From: Salticus scenicus
Taxonomy: Eukaryota; Arthropoda; Arachnida; Araneae; Salticidae
NCBI GenBank assembly: GCA_963930645.1
Contig: OZ005655.1
Location: 132,335,626 to 132,399,625 of the forward strand
Reading direction: 5' to 3'
DNA length: 64,000 bases
The notes under the pieces are model-generated. The model ran no database searches, was not told the DNA's origin, and worked only from the letters and a program-made list of their open reading frames with translations. Within the stretch, counting starts at the first letter, position 1; every line of letters begins with the position of its first letter. A program made the position numbers and the translations under genes. Positions 34,100 to 46,892 of this stretch are shown in pieces.

Positions 34100-35075
34100 G
34101 TCCGTGCTCTATCTCCCGTAAATATTCATGGAATCAGAGTTACACATACACTACTCAGAAAAGAAGAGTTAAACACGGAGTTACACACTCTGTTATAAAA
34201 AGGCAAAGTTACACACACAATTACACACAAACTGTTAATAAAAATGCAGAGTTACACACACAATTACACACAAACTGTTAATAAAAATGCAGAGTTACAC
34301 ACACACTGTTAGCAAAAAATTAGCGGTACACACAGCGTTACACACAGCGTTACACACATTGTCAAAAAAAAAAAAAAAAAAAAAGAGATTTACATACGGA
34401 GTTACACACACTGTTAATAAATAGGCGGAATTATACACAGCAAAAAATCAATGATACACGCAAAGTTACACACATTGTTCAAAAAAAAAAAAAAAAAAAA
34501 AAAAAGAAATGAACATTGAATTACACACACTGCTAATAAAAAGGCAGGATTATACACAGAGTTACATGCACTGTTAATAAAAAGGCGCTGTTAATAAAGA
34601 GTTACACACAGAGTTACACACACAGAGTTAATAAGAAGGCAGAGTTGTACACACACATTTAATTACGTACAGGGTTACGCACACTGTTAGTTACACATAA
34701 GTAAAATTACACACGTTTTTTGCTAAAAATCAGCGATACACACAGTGTTACACACACAATGTTAAAAAAAAACTGTTAATAAAAAACAAAATTACACATG
34801 GAGTTACACACACTGTTAATAAGAAAGAAGAGCTACACACACACTGTTAATTGCATACAGGGTTGCACACACAGTGACAGTTTCACATAGCGTTACGTGC
34901 ACTGTTAGAAAAGTTCAGCAATACACACAGAATTACACACACACTGTTAAAAAGAAAGAAGAGTTACACACTGTTAACAAACAGCAGATTTAGACACAAA
35001 GTACCACACACTGTTAATATAAAGGAAGAGTTACACACACTGTTAAAGGCAGAGTTGCACATAGAGTTACACAAC
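34100..35075. repeat. GAGTTACACACACTGTTAATAA minisatellite
   Basis: About 25-30 degenerate units of roughly 30 bp (AAAAAGGCAGAGTTACACAC, ACTGTTAATAAAAA) with poly(A) interruptions, inside the 5.9-kb element. Confidence 0.85.
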
Positions 35076-35866
35076 ATTTTATCTTGAAATAGTTATGCGG
35101 TATTAAGTATTTTATAAACTATAAAAAAAGAACGAAAAATCATGCATTACGCAATGATTATTAACACTTTCAACTGCACGTAATTGTTGTATCTTATAAC
35201 TTTGAAAGTTCTGTACCTACGTTATCACACAACAAACAAACAGTAGTTCTGAAAGGCATACAGACAGACTAATTGAATTCCTAATCATTCTTAAACACTG
35301 TTTGAAAGTGTTAAAAATGCTTAAAACAAAAGAAACTGTCGCCCTTCGATTGTAATTCCAGTCCTTAATCTATCAAAAAATTTCAGTGTAGCCCTGTAAA
35401 TTTGAAGGTTAACAAAATCATATTTTATACAAAACATTATTTTAGCAAATTAACAATAAATGCCAATTTCTTTATGATTTTACAGTTGAAAGTACAGTAT
35501 GAAAGTTCTTTAAATGTAAATTATAAAAATGTATGTCCTAAAATGCAACGCATTGGCATTTTTTGCGCGTTCTTGTACATAGACATGTTGTACAGTACCT
35601 ATTAATGCCCTTTTTATTTGGGAACATTCAATAGTGAATATGAACAACATATATATTTTTTTAAAAATTCAGAAAATATTTCCGGACGCTAAGTGCGGTA
35701 CACGGACAGATAGACAAATGGAGATTCGGGCACATAGATACAGAAATTGAAAACACGTTAAGACTTAAACAAGAAAGAAAAATCATGCAGTACTCATTGA
35801 TTAGTAACACCTTCCAACTGTACGTAATTGTTGTATCGAATAACTTTTAATATTCTTTGCCTACGT

Positions 35867-36648
35867 TGTGAGGTTGAGACGTCAGAACGTCACCACAGTT
35901 GTTTTAATTAAGCTGGATCCAGCAAAGTAGAAAGTGGGAACGGTTAAAATCGCTTCGTCGCCAGTGACTCGGCGAAAGTTGAGGTCGAGTTAGCTTTGTG
36001 TCGGCAGGGTGCTGCAATGAAAGACTTAGATTTTGAATGTTAGATAAATTAGAAGTGATTTTAAAAGGACGGATTGAAATGAAGAGAGAGGAGGATGTAG
36101 GAAGAAGTATAAAATGGCGATGGTTTTAGTAGATGGGAGTGGATGTTGGAGGATATTATAGTGGATGTTGGAGGATATTATAGTGGATGTCGGAGCATAT
36201 TATAGTGTGGATATTGGAGTATTATAGTGGATTGTTGAAAGTCTTATTTTGGCGAATATTGAGTAGTAGAAATTTAGAGGAGTGAGGAATAAGTCATGAT
36301 GAGTGTTAGTACGAGTATTTGCTAGCGCTCGTGAAAGTGAATTTCGATCTGTAGGGAATCCTCTGATCGAAAGTGAAGTCGCAGCAGTGGAGTTACGAGT
36401 GCAACCGTCGCTACACCTTCAATTGCTTGCTGGGGTGAGATATTTAAGATAATCTAATTTTATTGTTGATATATATATTTTGATTGAGTAATACACTGAC
36501 TGAGCTAGTTTAATTGCCAGGCCACCCTCCCCATTAATCTGCTCAAATAAACTTTAGTTATTGTTAATTCAAGTCTTGTGTTCTCTTACTTATCCATTTA
36601 GTGATCTAATTAAGTTAAGATGGAGTTTGCGTCAACGCAAACTTTACA
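35867..36648. mobile_element. Solo LTR
   Basis: 782 bp starting TGTGAGG and ending TTTACA, flanked by the 4-bp duplication ACGT (35863-35866, 36649-36652). Interrupted text on each side joins to the same repeat seen at 35222 (CTACGTTATCACACAAC). Contains AATAAA near 36547 and short internal repeats (AGTGGATGTTGGAGGATATTA). Family not identified; unrelated to the LTRs at 31497 and 42986. Confidence 0.8.
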
Positions 36649-36654
36649 ACGTTA

Positions 36655-38580
36655 TCACACAACAGACAGAAGGACTGAAAAATATACAGATATACAGATA
36701 GACTAATTCATTTTAAAATTACTCTTAGGCATTTTGGAAAGAGTTAAAAAGGCTTAACACAAAATAAAATGCAGCCATTAAATTATAATTACAGCTTTTG
36801 ATCTCTCTGAATATTTTAGTGTAGCCCTTTAAATGAGAAAGTTAATCATATCATATTCTATACAAAACATTATTTTAGAATATTAACAATTCATTTCAAT
36901 ATTTTTATGATTTTTGCAGTAGAAAGACTTAACTTTCAAAAAATTCTGTCCTAAACCGTAATGCATTGGCATTTTTTTTTTTTTTTTTTTTGTCCCTGTA
37001 AACAATCTAGTTGTACAGGACCTATTAATGTCGTTTTGAATGGGGAACATTCTATAGGGATAATGTTTATAAAAATAACACTCATAAAACACAATGCTTT
37101 CGAATGCTTTTGGGTGTCCCTGTACACAAACCAGAAGAGATATTCACTCCATTTTCAATATGGAACATCCGATAATGAACATCAATAAAATATATCAGTT
37201 TCGAGAAATTCCATAAATATTTACAGGAGTTAGAGCGCGGGCAGACAGACGGACAAACAGATGGACAGATACACAAACTGAAATCATATTCACACTTAAA
37301 AATGTTAGAAAGTGTTAAAAACGCTTAATGTAAACGAAAGTGCAATTCTAGAATTGTTTTATCAGTAGCTTTTAATATAAATGGATATTTTTGTGTCACC
37401 CTGTAAACCTAATGCTAATCATGCTGTATTCTATGCAAAGCATTTTTTTCTGCATATAAATAACATATTTCAATTTCCTAAAACTTCGTGGAAAGTAAAG
37501 TTATTAAAATTTGATTTATAGAAATATCTCTAATAGAACGCAATGCTTTGGAATACTTTTGAGTGTCCCTCTATATAAATCGGTGGTGATATTTCCTCCA
37601 TTTTATACAGGAAACATCCAATAGGGAATTTGAATAACATATTTCAATTTCATTAAGATATGTCTACAGTAAAGGTATGAAAATATGGTTTATAGAAATA
37701 CCTCTCATAGAACACAATGCTTTCGAATGCTTTTGGGTGTCCTGTGCACAAACCAGTAGAGGTATAAACTCCATTTTCAATAGGGAACGCCCGATAGTGA
37801 TCTTGAATAACATATTTCAATTTCATTGAAATATGTCTACAATAAAGGTATGAAAATATGGTTTATAGAAATACCTCTCATTGAACACAATGCTTTGAAA
37901 TACTTTCGGGTGTCCCTGTACACAAACCAGTAGAGTTATCATATTCACCCTTAAAAAATGTTAGAATGTGTTAAAAACGCTTAACGTAAACGAAAGTACA
38001 ATTCTAGCCATTTTTTTTAATAGCTGTTAATGTAACTGGATATTTTTGTGCCACCCTGTAAATCTAATGCTAATCATGCTATATTCTGTGCAAAGCATTC
38101 TTTTGTGCATATAAATACCATATTTAAATTTCCAAAAACTTCGTGGAAAGTAAAGTTATTAAAATTTGATTTATAGAAATATCTCTCATAGAACGCGATG
38201 CTTTGGAAGACTTTTGAGTGTCCCTGTACATAAACCGATGGTGATATTTCCTCCATTTTATACAAAAAACATCCTATAGTAAACTTTAATAACATATTGC
38301 AATTTCATTAAGATATGTCTACAGTAAAGGTACGAAAATATGGTTTGTAAAAATACCTCTCATAGAACACAATGCTTTGAAATACTTTCGGGTGTCCCTG
38401 TACACAAACTGGTAGAGGTATGAACTCCATTTTCAATAGGAAACGTCCAATAGTAATGTTGAATAACATATATCAGTTTCAAGAAATTCCATAAATATTT
38501 ACGGGAGTTAGAGCGCGGACAGAGACGGACGGACGGACAGACAGACAGACGGACAGACGGACAGACAAACCGAAGTCATA
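36655..38580. repeat. Tandem ~200-300-bp degenerate repeats
   Basis: Landmarks TGTCCCTGTACACAAACC, AGAAATACCTCTCATAGAAC and TTTCAATTTCATTAAGATA recur several times; GGAGTTAGAGCGCGG closes two units (about 37220 and 38505). Part of the 5.9-kb element. No coding frame. Confidence 0.75.
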
Positions 38581-39042
38581 AACACTTTTCAACCTTGTTG
38601 GAATGTGTCAATAACAGTTTTCAACCTTCTTTGGAAAGTGTTAATAACATTAAAGTAACTCCCATGCATTAAATGCATTATCGCATTTAGGGAGTTTGTA
38701 CATCGCATTTAGGATATAGTACCTTAAATGCGACAAAAATTTCCTAAATGCGACGCTGGTATATATTTTCATAAATTACTGATATTTTTTTAATTTCTTG
38801 AAAAAAAATGACTCAAAACACTAGTTTAGAACTATGAGTATAATATTCAACCATTTTTTCTTTCTCTTCATAATTATTTGTTTACTAAAATGTCATAAGT
38901 TTCCTAAATGCGATAAACTTACCAAAAATCACGTCGCATTTAGGCACAATGACCTTAGCTATTAGATGTGTCAATTCAGAATCATGCTTTTGTGCCTTTG
39001 TAATGCTGTCATAATCAGTAGGATTAGGCATAGTTATTGAAT

Positions 39043-40790
39043 TTATCCGCGAAAGTGCATCGGCTGCATATTTTGAGTTCCTTTAATATGAATGATATTT
39101 GTTGTAAATTGTGATATGAAATCAAGGTGTCTTTGCTGTCTAGGGGAGCATTTATCGAGATTTTGCCGAAAAGCGTAAACTAGGGGTTTGTGGTCTGTAT
39201 ATAATGAGAATTCCCTAGCCTCCACCATGTGTCTAAAATGCTTAATTGAAGCGTATGCCGCTAATAATTCTCTATCATATGTGCTATAATTCTTTTCGGT
39301 TGGTGATAGCTTTCTGGAAAAGAATGCAAGTGGTTGGAGTGAATCTCCAGCTACCTGAAATAATGCAGGACTAATTTGGCATCAGGCTTTGGATGAGCTA
39401 AAAAGGTTGCATTAGCGATTAAAGTCTTACAGGCGTCGAATTCTTGATTAGCTAGGTCTGTCCAATTTATCTCACGATTGTCATTTTTCTTTGAATTTTT
39501 TAAATAATCATTTAGTGAGGTTTGATTGTGTGCTGCATGCGGCAAAAATCGGCGAAAGAAAATCAACAGATCAAGAAATCGTCTAAGATCTTTCATTGTT
39601 TTAGGGCGGGGATAGTTTAAAATTGGCTCTACCTTGCCTGGCAAAGGTTTTGTTCCTTCAGCAGAAATTAAATGGCCTAAAAATGAAATGTGTGGGACAC
39701 CAAATGCACATTTTGAAACATTAATTGTTAAACCATATGAATTAAGTCTGTGAAAAATAATGCGCAAATGCTCTTTATGCTCTGCCTCATTTTTACTATA
39801 AATCAACACATCATCGATATAGACATAACAAAATGGAAGGTCACCTAAAATTTCATTCATAAATCTCTGGAATTTTTGTGCCGCTCCACAGAGACCAAAA
39901 TTTAAAAATGGGAATTCGAACAAGCCAAATGGTGTACAGACTGCAGTTTTTGGGATATGATCTGGGTGTACAGGGATGTGAAAGTAAGCTCGCACAATAT
40001 CAATTTTAGAAAATATATTATTGCCATAAAGTGCATTTGAAAAATCCTGAATATGAGGAATTGGGTACCTATCTGGTATTGTACAAGCATTGAGTCTTCT
40101 ATAGTCACCTACAGGTCGTATACTTCCACAACTCTTTGAGACAACATGCATAGGGGAAGACCATGGTGATTTGGAAGGTCTGCAAATGCCCTGATCTAAC
40201 ATGTACTGAAATTCTTTCCGTACACTTTCGTAAAGCTTGGGGTTCAAGCGCCTTGGCCTACTATGTACCGGTGGGCCAGATGTTTCAATGTAATGAACCG
40301 TATTGTGCGAAACTGGACCACGTTTTGGATTTACTTTTGTCAAACTTGGGAATTTGGACAAGATTTTGTGATATTCCGAATTACCTGAGATAAGTTTTAT
40401 GGAGCTATTTTGGGTATGTTTTGCAAATATTCCTATTTGTGAAAGTTTAGTAATACTATCAATAATTTTACGATGCTTGAGATCAATTATGAGACCAAAA
40501 TTTTCTAAGAAATCAGCTCCAATAATAGGCATGGGCACATTAGAAATTAAAAATTTCCATTCAAAACTACGCCTTAAGCCTAAATCTATGTTCATTAATT
40601 TAGAGCCATAAGTAAGTATGCTTGTATTATTAGCAGCAAATAATTTTAAAGCAGCTGGATGTAGTTTTTTTTAATTTTTAGGAGGGGGTATACAACTGAC
40701 ATCAGAGCCAGAATCAACCAGAAATTTTAGGTGAGAGCGTTTGTCGTACACGTATAAGTGACATGATTTTGCGGCTATCGGTGAAGCTGT
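39043..40790 (-). pseudogene. Ty3/gypsy protease, reverse transcriptase and RNase H region
   Basis: Minus strand. The protease active site LVDSGSDVS lies near 40700, followed by an in-frame stop near 40668 in an A-rich tract. The 414-codon frame at 39351-40595 carries the protease C-terminus (IIGADFLENFG) and a reverse transcriptase with KIDIVRAYFHIP and YIDDVL, so the RT catalytic aspartates are intact. A frameshift near 39350 and loss of the first RNase H motif follow. RNase H text resumes (YTDHKPLVYAF, near 39190) with another frameshift at about 39060. Clearly a non-functional copy. Confidence 0.85.
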
Positions 40791-41420
40791 CGCGAAAATA
40801 TTAGCATCGACAGCCGAATTTAGTTTCTCTAATCTTCATTTTCAGAAAAAGTGCAAAGTGAATTGCACTTGCGCGCGTCCTTACCGAATCTTTTATGATA
40901 ATAACAAATGCCTTGTTTGTATTGTGACCTGTTACGGGGATGCGGCGATTTACCACGTGGTGCACGAGAATTACTGCGATCACGTGCTAATAAACGCGAT
41001 ACTTGGCGAGTTAAAGCGGCAATTTCCGCCCGCAGGGCCGTAATTTCGCTCCGTTCACCGTCCGCGGACGAACCAGTGGCCGCGATCTCTTGACTACGAG
41101 AGCGTCTCTCCTCCGCGGCGTGAGTACCGTGACTCACGGCGCAAACACTGGAAGCGGCAGCTTCGCCACTCCAGTCCGCGATCTTGTCGGCTAACTTCGC
41201 TAGATTCTCCAACGGCTTAGAGCTTACAGAGAGGATAGCCTGAATGTCCGATGCAAGCGCTGTAGCCATAATGTTTGTAAAAAATCGTCGTTCAACGCAC
41301 CGTTGGCTAATTCTTTCATTTTGCGCAATAAATGGAACGGTTTATCATCGCCGAGTTGAATTTCTGAAACTAGACGCCGAATCTGCTGCGTCGCGGAATC
41401 GGAAAATTCGTCTATAAGGC

Positions 41421-41900
41421 CAGGGCCCGACTAACAAAACTTTTTGCTCAGGGCACTTTTAATTTTTCGAGCCCCCCCCCCCCTCCCCGAAAAAAAAAAA
41501 ACCTCCTTTTATTATACTACGATTTATAGTGGGCGAGGCAGACTGTCTGAAAAAAATATTTGAGCAAAAAAAATAGCTGTTTCTGTTTTTGTCTTTAATA
41601 AAATTACTTCACTTAGCCAAATATAGGTGCTACTGGATTATAAGTTTCCGGATTATCGATGCTTCACTGTACGTTAATTGTACAATTTCATGTATTTCAA
41701 ATGATCTGATGTGCAATATCAATCGAGATATTATTTTAAAATTTTATTCATAAAAATAAAACACAATTGAGTTAGGAAACGAAAAAAAAAACTAGGTGAT
41801 ATAGCTCAGGTATTTTTAACCATTAGTAAAATTTTGTGCCCCTCAGGAATTTCGTGCCCAGGGCACGAGCCCCATGTGCCCGTGCGATAATCAGGCCCTG
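41421..41900. mobile_element. hAT-type MITE inside gag
   Basis: 480 bp bounded by inverted ends CAGGGCCCGACTA / CAGGGCCTGATTA and an exact 8-bp duplication TATAAGGC (41413-41420 and 41901-41908). Eight-base duplications and CAG-starting ends are diagnostic of hAT elements. Non-autonomous. Confidence 0.9.
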
Positions 41901-42014
41901 TATAAGGCGATCTTTAAGGGCTTTATATTTCTCAGTCGCGGGAGGGTTTAAAAGTATATCGGAGACTGCCGTTAAGGTTTTCGGATTGATTGCAGCGATA
42001 ACATTATTAGATTT

Positions 42015-42494
42015 ACGTCCGTATTCACCGATAACCTTAACCGCCAGTAGAACTGGCGGTTCAGAAGCTGCCAGTCGGTCCTGAATAACCGGGAGTGACA
42101 AATCGGTATTCACCGTTTACTTGGGAAGTAAAGTTGCTGAACCGAGGGTACAGTCGGCTGTTAAATTATTCGAGCACTAGCCAATAATTCCTATATTTAA
42201 AAAGTACACTTAAGACTGTTTTGCTAAGTAAATCCTTGTCGAATCATGTTCTTAGACTGATTAAGAACATGACTCGACAAGGATTTATTTAACAAAGCTG
42301 TATTAAGTGTAATTTTTTTTGGCAAGGATTATTGCTAGTGCTCGAATAATTTTGCAGCCGACTGTATTTCAACCCGCTTGAAACTATGAACGCTTATTGG
42401 CCAAAAGGTTCACGTGATAACCGATGTTTTTAGCTTCTGTTTATATTCATTTTTATCGAAACGATCGAAAATAAGCTTTGAATTTTAACTTGAA

Positions 42495-42528
<34 letters not shown>

Positions 42529-42655
42529 CACATCTTACATAAAAATGGATGGAAAGAGTTCGTTAGCTTATAAAAATAAATTACTGAATAAATTTATTTA
42601 AAAAAATAAAATAAAAATGCATTTTACTTCATAAAAGTTACTTAAAAAAAAAGAA
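42015..42655. mobile_element. Unclassified ~0.65-kb insertion in gag
   Basis: Gag reading frame is lost between ...TAKYS at ~42655 and NNVIAAINPKT at ~42010. The interval holds the palindromic MITE at 42151-42364, a ~28-base poly(T) near 42495 and unassigned AT-rich sequence. No clear ends or target duplication. Confidence 0.5.
42151..42364. mobile_element. Palindromic MITE, TA target
   Basis: 214 bp flanked by TA. Inverted ends CAGTCGGCTGTTAAATTATT / CAGTCGGCTGCAAAATTATT continue almost to the centre (ACTGATTAAGAACATGACTC against its complement), so the whole element folds into one hairpin. Related fragment at 60-179. Confidence 0.88.
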
Positions 42656-42985
42656 ATGGAAAAGGAATATTTTGCAGTTCTCAGTGTAGTTTCATCTGCC
42701 GTAATTCTGGAGAGTGCAAAGTTGCTTTCAACGCGTACGAACCAAAGTTTTATGTTATTTTTCCACAACGGTGGGAGCTTGACGCCGACTCCGTACACGT
42801 GCTGTTCGGGAACTTTTGTTTCGTCGTCAGACGGCATTTTTGAATAATAACATACAAGGGTTTGAAGTAAAGTGCAAAAAAGGTAAAGGGAATAATATAC
42901 TAACCAAATCACAGAGGAATCAATCAAAATTACATACCTGGAACATCGTGGCAGAAGGGTGCATTTTTTCTTCCCGGGTCACCAG

Positions 42986-43298
42986 TGAAACAACTTAATA
43001 ATTACTGTCTGCTTAACATTAAAACTAACAATTTATTTACAACATATTAACAAATAATTATTGTTTTGAGAAAGAATATTATTAGCGCACGTGGTGTGTG
43101 AACTAAACAGGCACATCCCGATGCAGATGGCTAGCTATGGCAAGTTTCAGAGTGCAAGTAACGTCTAGCTGAGAGAGGGAGAGATGTTCTCTTTTCTGGG
43201 TTGTCATGCTATAACTTGGTCGCCAAATCGGCGATTGTTCATAGTTCAGAGTGCCAGAGTTGGGTGGACAGTCCACACTTGGCATGATTCACCGCACA
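42986..43298 (-). repeat. 5' LTR of the Ty3/gypsy element
   Basis: Same sequence as 31497-31809 with scattered substitutions. The primer binding site lies just below 42986 on the minus strand. Confidence 0.88.
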
Positions 43299-43299
43299 T

Positions 43300-43619
43300 T
43301 ATTGAGATGCTTAAAAGCACGTTTTCTGTTGAGAATGTGTGCTTAGACTTAATAATTAATGTACAGGACCTCACAAAAGTGTTCCGAAAATGTCATGTAA
43401 CGTTCCAAATAATGTCAAATTTCGAACAATTATCTATGACATACGCAGCATAAGTTGCATAGTTTTTATTGGTGTATGTAATGTTTATGGTGTGTTTAAA
43501 AGAACACATAAAAGAATTCGATGATATTAGAGCTTATGAACAGATTTTTTACTTAATAACATTTCATTGCGTTTTTATTGCATTCAAAATAATGGAATTA
43601 ACATACATTGATAAAATGC
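43300..43619. other. Host repeat DNA
   Basis: Members of a family with ATGCTTAAA(A/G)GCACG, TTTTCTGTTGAGAATG and TTTACAGAGCCACAC-like words that recurs at 44050-44120 and 44540-44600. ORFs lack domains. Confidence 0.45.
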
Positions 43620-43623
43620 TTAA

Positions 43624-44047
43624 GGGCCCGCTTCACTCACTGCCGCCGGAAGCCGAAGCTAATGTTATTCTATGAGAAATTGTTCTTTATAAATAACTTA
43701 TTAACTAATACATATTTTTAAATTCTGTTTTCACAATCTGAAAATTCCCAGCTGTTAAATTGACGGACCTTTTCTAACAAATTATTTTTTTTTATATTTT
43801 ATTTTGAAGTTGCAAAATACGAATTTTCAATATGTGAAATTTTTTCATTTTGCTATTTCAAAATAAAATATTAAAAATAAAAAAAATACATTTTTAAAAA
43901 AGGTCCGTCAATTTAACAGTTGGAAATTTTCTGAATGTGAAAACAGAATTTAAAAATATGTATTAGTTAATAAGTTATTTGTAAAGAAAATTTCCCCATA
44001 GAATAACACTGCCTCGGGCTTCCGCCGACGGTAAGTGAAGAGGGCCA
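43624..44047. mobile_element. TTAA-flanked MITE with long inverted repeats
   Basis: 424 bp between TTAA at 43620-43623 and 44048-44051. Arms (GGCCCGCTTCACTCACTGCC / GGCCCTCTTCACTTACCGTC) extend ~170 bases inward. TTAA targets suggest a piggyBac- or Kolobok-type non-autonomous element. Confidence 0.85.
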
Positions 44048-44315
44048 TTAAACGCATGTTTTCTTTAGAAAAAAGCTATGTATAGAGTAAATAATTTATT
44101 TACAGAGCCACACGAAAAATTCTGATGATGTCAAAATTGATTCAAATATTAATGAATTACATGGAATTAATTGTATATATTTTATTAGTGTATGTAATAA
44201 CCGTGCCTCGTGTACACAGACATACAAAAGAATTTCTTACCATTACGTTCTATAGACAATATTTCTTATAAGTGCATTTTAAAATGGTTACATCCCATTA
44301 AATATAATGTAATAG

Positions 44316-44517
44316 CAGCGGCGGCTCGTGAACCGAAAATAGGTGAAGAACTCAAAAATAATATTTAAGTATTTTTAATCATAATTTTTATTAAGCATGG
44401 TCTTAACTAAAATTATCTAAAATTACTTATATAAATGTAAATTTATATTCTATAAATGAATACAGCGTAAAATACAGTGTGCCTCTTCACCAATTTTCGG
44501 TGCACGAGCCGCCACTG
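44316..44517. mobile_element. hAT-type MITE
   Basis: 202 bp with inverted ends CAGCGGCGGCTCGTG / CAGTGGCGGCTCGTG and an exact 8-bp duplication TGTAATAG (44308-44315, 44518-44525). Confidence 0.92.
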
Positions 44518-44610
44518 TGTAATAGATATATATTATTGGAATGTTTAAAGGCATGTTTTCTGTGGAAAATGGAAAGCGTAGATTGGTAGTTTACAGAGCT
44601 GCACAAAATA

Positions 44611-45224
44611 CAGTGAAACTTGAATAATTCGAACTTGTTTAATTCGAATTTTTTACTCGGTCCCTTGAATTTTGTATTAAAATAATGTTAAAAAAATCGT
44701 GGATAATTCGAATTCTGTTTTGGATAATTCGAATTTTTCACACGATTACGCGTAAAATATTACAGTAAAATTTGTTCCCGTGATCTTTCTGAGCTAAAGT
44801 GCATTATATTTTAACAGTCTTTCAAAAGAAGGATAAGGAAAAACAAGAGAAGCCCCTAGTTAGTGCCTCAGAAGATATGATGCATATACATGAACTTCGA
44901 GGGGTTTTTTTTAATTGAAAGTCATGTCTAATGTAGAAGATTCTATTTTTATATCAAGTCATATGCTATGACACAGATTGTTCTTAAAGAAGAAGTAAAA
45001 AATATCTGACTATTTTTAAAAAAGTGTTGAGTAATTAAGCTCGTAAAAAATATTGATTTAATTGGGGGGGGGGGGGGGTGTAGCAGTATTCTTAGATATA
45101 AAGTTTATATGTTAAATCTTTGATCGTAGAGTTTTAATTTATTTCTTTTTTTTTTGACAAAATAGTATATGTAATTTGAATTTTTCTCTGGTCCCTTCAA
45201 CTTCGAATTATATAAGTTCTACTG
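44611..45224. mobile_element. pogo/Tigger-type non-autonomous element
   Basis: 614 bp flanked by TA, with ends CAGTGAAACTTGAATAATTC / CAGTAGAACTTATATAATTC, the usual pogo-type terminus, and internal GATAATTCGAATT repeats. No transposase ORF. Confidence 0.8.
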
Positions 45225-45317
45225 TAATTCCATTACGTTATCTGTCATTTGGCATGAAATTTGGTACATATTTGTATGAGGTATAAGGAGTTAACACAAG
45301 GCTATAAATTTCAAGGA

Positions 45318-45348
<31 letters not shown>

Positions 45349-45910
45349 TGTAACGTATCGTTTTTTAGTTGATGAATGGCAGTCACTCAAATAAATATTT
45401 CATAATAAGTTTATGCAGTCGTTTTATTGAAGACACTTAATCATTTTACACTTTATTAACATTCAATCAATCTGAGCACGCTGACATACAGATCCGTAGA
45501 CGAGTCGGGCCGAAATCGTCCCGTTATCGGCGGAACCGCAACCCAATTCCCCTCCTGGGACCGTTAAAATAAACTTTTTATTGGCGTGAACTAATTAAGC
45601 AAACGTTTCCATGAAAAAGGCCCCGATTTTCGGGTGCTCCCGCTTAAATATGGATATTTGTGGGCGAGGTCAAACTCCTAATATGAATTCTTATTGGATA
45701 ATTAAGTAAGCTAAAATCCAGCCCACATTCTCTCATTGGTTGACCCGGATATCCAGGATTTCGTATTTTGCAGTGCCTTGCCGCTTATTTCGACTATTGC
45801 ATAATTTTGATTACGAAACTTCTTCTAACTCCGATTCCCGCGCTACGACGTGTTTTGCTGAAAAACTAACTTTACTGGTGCTCTAAAATAGAATTCTCAC
45901 AAAGTTGTTC
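45349..45910. mobile_element. Possible solo LTR
   Basis: GC-richer block starting TGTAACGTATCG after a (TA)n tract, with ACTCAAATAAATATTTC and CGGGCCGAAATCGTCCCG. The right end is uncertain (CTCACA at ~45901) and no target duplication was found. Confidence 0.25.
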
Positions 45911-46858
45911 TTAAAATTAAGATTTATTCTGAGCTAATACTATTAAAATATCACTTAATATTAATTTCTAATAATAATTTTAGAATTTAAATTCTTTCAA
46001 TCCTTTCCTATATATATATACAGACAGATACAATTGGGTTTGAGGTAGGTGGTAACCCCCCCCCCCCCCCAATTGGAAAAGTACCTGGTTATGTAGTGAG
46101 TTCATCATATATATCTGAATGATTACAGTCATATTACGGTATATATATGCATATAAGTACCGTGCAGACACCCCTTCAATCTTCAAGAAAAATCGGAAGA
46201 TATTTGGGAAGAGAGAGGATAAGCGATAAAAACTGGCAAAAATATAGAAAATGATGGCATGCATTTTTCTTTAAAATTAAATGGTATAAAAAATATTTTT
46301 AAATAATATATATATATATATATATATATTAAGTTGTAATGATAAAATAAAATAAAAATAATATCAGGGTGGCTTAGGGCCGTAACCAGCCAAAGATAAA
46401 GATACCAGGAGGTAGAGCTCTTAAAGTTTAAGAGGGGGTTGAAAAATAAATTTTATGTAAACGAAATTAGTTAACTGTTGCAACATTTTAGTAGTAATTC
46501 TAAACGTCAAAGGTGTCAAAAGAATATGTATGCGGTTTCCAGACACTTTTTTGGGAAAATCCCAACTTTAAGTTTTAACTTATTTAAAAAAAAAAAAAAA
46601 AAAACTTACATTAATAAACATAATCAAAATTTGTATGTAACTATGAAACCTTATTGAAAAAAGCAAATAAATTTTTAAGTAAAAAAGGAGGTTGCCACAT
46701 ACACAATTATACAGAGAAATCGCAAGATAATAGAACGTAATCTGATTATTATTGTTGTTGTTGTTTAGGAAACTTGTTTTTATCTCCTTAAGCATGAGAA
46801 AATCCTTGAAGTATTGGGGGTCCATTCCTAGTGTGCGTTCCAGAAAAAGAGAGATTCA

Positions 46859-46892
<34 letters not shown>

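Larger units (their letters stand above)
33021..38955. mobile_element. 5.9-kb TA-flanked DNA element with subterminal repeats
   Basis: Perfect 22-bp terminal inverted repeats start AGGTCATTGTGCCTAAATGC and are flanked by TA (33019-33020, 38956-38957). The element lies within the pol reading frame, which resumes on the other side. At least eleven copies of TAAATGCG(A/G) in both orientations lie within the first ~450 and last ~300 bases, as expected for transposase-binding repeats. Longer, diverged inverted homology extends inward (GTCTGTCTGTCTGTCC near 33560 and its complement near 38540). No transposase ORF is present, so it is non-autonomous. It contains two tandem arrays and a solo LTR. Confidence 0.75.
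40829..42837 (-). pseudogene. Ty3/gypsy gag, broken
   Basis: Starts at ATG 42837 (KLPPLWKNNIKLWFVRVESNF, near-standard gypsy gag N-terminus). It is interrupted at ~42655, resumes near 42010 (NPKTLTAVSDILLNPPATEK), is interrupted again by the MITE at 41421-41900, then continues through a frameshift at ~41275. It ends with a nucleocapsid-like zinc motif of the CYYHKRFGKDARKC type that arthropod gypsy elements share. All parts are present but in separate frames. Confidence 0.8.
31497..43298 (-). mobile_element. Ty3/gypsy LTR retrotransposon with nested insertions
   Basis: Two ~313-bp LTRs (31497-31809 and 42986-43298) flank gag and pol on the minus strand. The LTRs read TGTGCGGTG...GTTTCA on the coding strand. 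A purine tract (GCGGGGGGAG) abuts the 3' LTR, and a primer binding site TGGTGACCCGGGAAG starts one base after the 5' LTR. The LTRs differ at several positions, so the insertion is not recent. Insertions at 33021-38955, 41421-41900 and about 42015-42655 break it. Sequence on the two outer sides joins to match the host repeat near 43582-43640, but a clean target duplication is not evident. Confidence 0.9.

Noticed and set aside
34100..35075. CRISPR-like array of short repeats
   Set aside because: Degenerate head-to-tail units without unique spacers in eukaryotic transposon DNA; a minisatellite.
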